NCBI RefSeq assembly: GCF_030254645.1
Contig: NZ_CP116346.1
Coordinates: 2,731,973-2,795,972, forward strand
Length of the DNA stretch: 64,000 bases
Reading direction: 5' to 3'
Origin: Paucibacter sediminis
Lineage (GTDB): Bacteria > Pseudomonadota > Gammaproteobacteria > Burkholderiales > Burkholderiaceae_C
In this document: positions 60,749 to 64,000 of the stretch, one piece after another
How the letters are laid out: each line of letters starts with the position of its first letter
Position numbering within the stretch: the stretch's first letter is position 1
Translations under genes and position numbers: made by a program
The notes under the pieces: model-generated
Database searches by the model: none
What the model was told of the DNA's origin: nothing
What the model saw: the letters and a program-made list of their open reading frames with translations, nothing else

Positions 60749-60773
60749 CAAGAGGCACCCATTGCGCCTCTTG
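60749..60773. promoter_or_regulatory. 8-bp inverted repeat upstream of zapD
   Basis: CAAGAGGC and GCCTCTTG form a perfect eight-pair stem around a nine-base loop, between coaE and zapD. There is no T tract in either direction. It may be an operator or a structured part of the zapD leader. A 12-bp palindrome GGGGCTAGCCCC at 60829-60840 contains the coaE stop and could be part of a weak terminator. Confidence 0.4.
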
Positions 60774-60831
60774 GCCTGATGGGGCGATTGTTTCACAGCC
60801 AGGCGCGCGAGCCCCAAGAAAACGCTAGGGG

Positions 60832-61437
60832 CTAGCCCCGGCGCCAATGCGCGGCGAGGCTCTGCACATGCGCACGCAGCGCTTCCGCGCTGATGCCGTC
60901 GTTGTAGAGCACCGCGTCGGCGACGGCACGGCGGGCGGCGCGGCTGGCCTGTTGCGCGATCACAGCCAGCACCGCCTCGCGCTGCCAGCCCGAGCGCTGC
61001 ATGACGCGCTCGACCTGCGTTTGCTCCTCGCAATCCACCACCAGCACGCGCTGCACGCGTGACCGCCAGCGGCCCGACTCGACCAGCAGCGGCACGTCGA
61101 AGACCAGCAACTCAGCCGCGCTGGCCTCGGCCCGGCGCGTGGTCTCGGCGCTGATCATGGGGTGGAGGATGGCTTCGAGCCGGCGTTTGGCTTGCTCATC
61201 CCGGAAGGCCAGAGCGCGCATGTGGTTACGGTCGAGTGCGCCGCCCGGGCCGGCCGCTTGGGTGCCGAAGGCCTGCACGATGGCCGGCATGGCGGCACCG
61301 CCCGCCGCTGTCAAGGCGCGCGAGATGGCATCGGTGTCGATGACGTCGGCGCCCGCCTCGGCCCAGGCGCTCGCCACCGTGCTCTTGCCGCTGCCGATGC
61401 CACCGGTCAGGCCGATGCGCAACGCGCGCCCGCCCAT
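60832..61437 (-). CDS. coaE: Dephospho-CoA kinase
   Basis: CoaE catalyses the last step of coenzyme A synthesis. The 201-residue product starts MGGRALRIGLTGGIGSGKST, with the P-loop GGIGSGKS. It has the substrate motif DTDAISRALT, the lid/AFRDEQAKRRLEAILHP segment and VFDVPLLVESG. The ATG overlaps the pilD stop by three bases. This position after pilD is common in proteobacteria. Confidence 0.96.
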   Translation of the reverse strand: MGGRALRIGLTGGIGSGKSTVASAWAEAGADVIDTDAISRALTAAGGAAMPAIVQAFGTQAAGPGGALDRNHMRALAFRDEQAKRRLEAILHPMISAETTRRAEASAAELLVFDVPLLVESGRWRSRVQRVLVVDCEEQTQVERVMQRSGWQREAVLAVIAQQASRAARRAVADAVLYNDGISAEALRAHVQSLAAHWRRG

Positions 61438-62372
61438 CAGGCCCAGCCCAGCCACCCCAGCACGCGTGCCTGGCCGGCGAACAGCACCACCAGGCCGGCG
61501 CCCGCGAGGAAGGGGCCGAAGGGTACATAGCGGCCCTCGCGCAGCTTGGCATTCAGCTTCATGGCAATGCCGACCACTGCGCCGATCACCGACGCCCCCA
61601 GCACGATGGGCAGGATCATCTGCCAGCCTAGCCAGGCGCCCAGCGCTGCCAGCAGCTTGAAGTCTCCGTAGCCCATGCCCTCCTTGCCGGTGGTGAGCTT
61701 GAACAGCCAGTAGACCGACCAGAGCGACAGATAACCCACTAGGGCGCCGGTCAGCGCGGCCTGCAGGGGAATGGTCCAGCCCAGCAAGGCCACCAGCAGG
61801 CCAGCCCAGAGCAGGGGCTGGTTGATGGCATCGGGCAGCAGGGTGGTGTCCCAGTCGATCGCTGCCAGTGCCAGCAGTGCGGCAGCGAAGGCGCACCAGA
61901 GCAGTGTGCTGGGCTCAGGGCCAAAATGCCACGACAGTCCGGCAAACATCAGCCCGGTAAGCAGCTCGATGAAGGGGTAGCGCGCCGAGATCGGCGCCAG
62001 GCAGGCCGAGCAGCGCCCACGCAGCATGGCGTAACCCAATAGCGGGATGTTCTCGTGCCACTTGAGCTGGTGCCCGCAGTGAGGGCAGCGCGAGCGCGGC
62101 ATGGCGATGCCCAGTGCGGGGAGCTGCTCAAGCTTGGTGGCCAGCGCTGCGCTGGCCTTGGCCAGTGCGCCGGCTTCGGCCTTGCCCAGTTGCGCGCCCT
62201 GCAGCAGCACCTCCTCATCGCTCAATTGGGCGGCCGCGTCAGTGAGCCATTGGCGCTCCATCATGCGGGGCAGGCGGTGCACCACGACGTTGAGAAAGCT
62301 GCCGATGCACAGGCCCAGCACGCCCAGGACCCAGGGTGACAGCAGCCATTGGAGTTCGGTTGTCGTCGCCAT
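61437..62372 (-). CDS. pilD: Prepilin peptidase / N-methyltransferase PilD
   Basis: PilD cleaves and N-methylates prepilins in the inner membrane. The 311-residue product has the N-terminal methyltransferase-type domain with a zinc site of two CxxC pairs (Cys96/99 and Cys121/124). Multiple membrane segments follow, with the aspartyl protease motifs AIDWDTTLLPD and GMGYGDFKLL (GxGD). It is the only prepilin peptidase in the window and probably processes both the gsp pseudopilins and the pil pilins here. Confidence 0.96.
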   Translation of the reverse strand: MATTTELQWLLSPWVLGVLGLCIGSFLNVVVHRLPRMMERQWLTDAAAQLSDEEVLLQGAQLGKAEAGALAKASAALATKLEQLPALGIAMPRSRCPHCGHQLKWHENIPLLGYAMLRGRCSACLAPISARYPFIELLTGLMFAGLSWHFGPEPSTLLWCAFAAALLALAAIDWDTTLLPDAINQPLLWAGLLVALLGWTIPLQAALTGALVGYLSLWSVYWLFKLTTGKEGMGYGDFKLLAALGAWLGWQMILPIVLGASVIGAVVGIAMKLNAKLREGRYVPFGPFLAGAGLVVLFAGQARVLGWLGWA

Positions 62373-62375
62373 TCC

Positions 62376-63596
62376 TCAGACCACCTGACCCAGCTTGAAG
62401 ATGGGCAGATACATCGCGACCACGATGCCGCCAATGATCGTGCCGAGAAACACGATGATAAATGGCTCCATCAGGCTGGAGAGCGCCTTCACGGCCTCGT
62501 CCACCTCATCCTCGTAGAACTCCGCCGCCTTGCTCAGCATATGGTCCAGCGAGCCGGACTCCTCGCCGATGGCGGCCATTTGCAACACCATGCTCGGGAA
62601 GATCCCGGTGGTCTGCATCGAGGTGGTGAGCGCCGAGCCGGTGGAGACGTCACGCTGAATTTTTTCCGTGGCCTCGGCAAATACGGCGTTGCCCGAGGCC
62701 CCGCCCACCGAATCCAGTGCTTCGACCAGTGGAACGCCGGCGGCAAACATGGTTGCCAACGTGCGCGTCCAACGCGCGACGGCTGACTTGTAAAGCAGAT
62801 CGCCAAACACGGGGATCTTGAGCAAGAGGCGATCCATGGTCTTCTGCATCTTCTCGGAGCGCTTCCAGGACTGGATGAAGAAGTAGATACCGCCACCCAG
62901 ACCGCCGAATATGGCCCACCAGTAGCTGACGAAGAACTCCGACATCGCGATCACCATCAAGGTGGGCGCGGGCAGATCGGCCCCGAAGGATGTGAAGACG
63001 TCCTTGAACGAGGGCACCACGAAAATCATGATCACTGCGGTGACCACAAACGCCACGATCATGACCGCCACGGGATAGGTCAACGCGGACTTGATCTTGT
63101 TCTTCAGCGCGACGGTCTTTTCCTGGTAAATCGCCAGGCGATCGAGCAGGGCTTCCAGGATGCCGCCGGTTTCGCCCGCTTCCACCAAATTGCAGTACAG
63201 GGCGTCGAAGTACATCGGGTGCTTGCGAAACGAGGCGGACAGGCTAGTCCCCGTTTCCACGTCCTGCTTGATATCGGTGAGCAAGCGCGTCAGCTTGGGG
63301 TTGGGGCTGCCGCGCGCCACGATCTCGAAAGACTGCAGCAGTGGCACGCCAGCGCGCATCATGGTGGCGAGTTGGCGCGTGAACACGGCAATATCCCTTT
63401 GTTTGATATTGGTGCCGCCCGCGGTGCGGCGCTTCTTGACCTTGCTGACCAGAATGCCTTGGCGACGCAGGGTGGCGCTGACCATGGCTTCGCCGCCGGC
63501 GCGCAACTCACCGCGCACGACCTTGCCGTTCCTGTCCTTGCCTTCCCACTCGTAGATGGCCTCATTGGCCGGCTTGGCGCTGGAATTGGTCGCCAT
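62376..63596 (-). CDS. pilC: Type IV pilus inner-membrane platform protein PilC
   Basis: PilC is the polytopic platform protein that works with the ATPases PilB and PilT. The 406-residue product has two T2SSF domains (QLATMMRAGVPLLQSFEIVARG and RTLATMFAAGVPLVEALDSVGGASGN) with membrane segments between and after them, and ends MYLPIFKLGQVV. The ATG at 63596 has AGGAGG directly upstream, deciding against the start at 63620. It follows pilB by 50 bases. Confidence 0.97.
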   Translation of the reverse strand: MATNSSAKPANEAIYEWEGKDRNGKVVRGELRAGGEAMVSATLRRQGILVSKVKKRRTAGGTNIKQRDIAVFTRQLATMMRAGVPLLQSFEIVARGSPNPKLTRLLTDIKQDVETGTSLSASFRKHPMYFDALYCNLVEAGETGGILEALLDRLAIYQEKTVALKNKIKSALTYPVAVMIVAFVVTAVIMIFVVPSFKDVFTSFGADLPAPTLMVIAMSEFFVSYWWAIFGGLGGGIYFFIQSWKRSEKMQKTMDRLLLKIPVFGDLLYKSAVARWTRTLATMFAAGVPLVEALDSVGGASGNAVFAEATEKIQRDVSTGSALTTSMQTTGIFPSMVLQMAAIGEESGSLDHMLSKAAEFYEDEVDEAVKALSSLMEPFIIVFLGTIIGGIVVAMYLPIFKLGQVV

Positions 63597-63631
63597 AACA
63601 CCTCCTGGGATTGCACCCACAGTTGTTGTCG

Positions 63632-63646
63632 GGGCCCGATGGGCCC
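63632..63646 (-). promoter_or_regulatory. Hairpin just after the pilB stop
   Basis: Two GGGCCC blocks separated by three bases can fold into a perfect six-pair stem touching the pilB stop codon. There is no T tract, so it is not an obvious terminator; it may mark an mRNA processing or stability point between pilB and pilC. Confidence 0.3.
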
Positions 63647-64000
63647 TTATTCATTGGTTGCCGCCAGCACCTCTTCGAGCGTCGTGACGCCGGCGCGTAC
63701 CTTTACGAGGCCGGACTGGCGCAGGTCGCGCACGCCCTCGGATTGCGCCTGCACGGCGATGTCCATGGAGGTGCCTTCCGAGAGGATGATGCGCTGGATG
63801 GCCTCGGTGATGGGCATCACCTGGTAGAGGCCGACGCGGCCGCGGTAGCCGTTGTTGCAACTCGAGCAGCCGACCGCGCGATAGGGCTTCCAGCTGCCAT
63901 CCAGATCGGTCTCGGCGAAGCCGGCACGCAGCAGCGCCTCGCGCGGGAACTCCGCCAAGGTCTTGCAGTTCTCGCACAAGCGCCTGGCCAGGCGCTGTGC
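63647..64000 (-). CDS. pilB: Type IV pilus extension ATPase PilB (partial, C-terminal)
   Basis: PilB is the cytoplasmic ATPase that drives pilus extension. Only the last 117 residues are in the window; the gene continues past the right edge. Visible are the tail of the ATPase domain (AQRLARRLC), the four-cysteine zinc site (two CxxC pairs, CENC and CSSC), and GYRGRVGLYQVMPITEAIQRIIL, typical of PilB. It ends RAGVTTLEEVLAATNE. First gene of the pilB-pilC-pilD-coaE-zapD-yacG run. Confidence 0.93.
   Translation of the reverse strand, partial: AQRLARRLCENCKTLAEFPREALLRAGFAETDLDGSWKPYRAVGCSSCNNGYRGRVGLYQVMPITEAIQRIILSEGTSMDIAVQAQSEGVRDLRQSGLVKVRAGVTTLEEVLAATNE

Overview
This is a GC-rich, densely coded chromosomal segment from a Gram-negative betaproteobacterium. 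I place it in the order Burkholderiales, probably near the Roseateles/Rubrivivax/Pelomonas group; the order is fairly secure from gene order and protein character, the genus is a guess. Supporting signs are two Burkholderia-type trimeric porins, a ponA/pilMNOPQ/aroKB/dgt/gltBD block, an mlaFEDACB operon with mlaA inside it, zwf-hexR, and a pilBCD-coaE-zapD-yacG block. I see no rRNA, tRNA, CRISPR array, prophage or complete insertion sequence. It reads as core genome, with one REP-associated transposase as the clearest mobile element.

Layout. 1-10.5 kb: type II secretion genes on the minus strand in transcription order gspG-H-I-J-K-L-M-N-D-E-F (gspF cut by the left edge), with a short gspC diverging from gspG. 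10.5-14.6 kb: cobT, ilvA, an OsmC-like gene and coq7. 14.8-18 kb: two tandem porins, each followed by a terminator, then a DUF3047-like lipoprotein. 18.2-22.1 kb: an oligopeptide-type ABC transporter (two permeases, two ATPases) with no binding protein beside it. 22.1-25.1 kb: lptM, cyaY and mrcA (PBP1A).

25.3-35.5 kb: the type IV pilus assembly operon pilMNOPQ, then a 708-residue Ig-like repeat lipoprotein, then aroK, aroB and dgt. 35.5-36.3 kb: a REP-associated tyrosine transposase with matching inverted motifs on both sides. 36.3-42.6 kb: glutamate synthase gltB-gltD. 42.9-49.9 kb: a minor-pilin operon (pilE-like, fimT, pilV, pilW, pilX, pilY1). 50.0-54.0 kb: the mla phospholipid transport operon. 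54.0-59.7 kb: sugar-phosphate genes, zwf-hexR leftward and tal-pgi-HAD phosphatase rightward. 59.8-64 kb, minus strand: pilB (cut by the right edge), pilC, pilD, coaE, zapD, yacG.

Together the window holds most of two related envelope machines, a type II secretion system and a type IV pilus. They share a fold for their pilins, secretins and ATPases, and probably share the single prepilin peptidase PilD at the right end. The most unusual items are a long imperfect hairpin in front of pilM, the Ig-like lipoprotein lodged in the pil/aro operon, a terminator-like hairpin in the ilvA leader, and two convergent gene pairs that share one CTAG as both stop codons. Gene starts were chosen from family length, leader peptides and ribosome-binding sites, and were not checked by any search.
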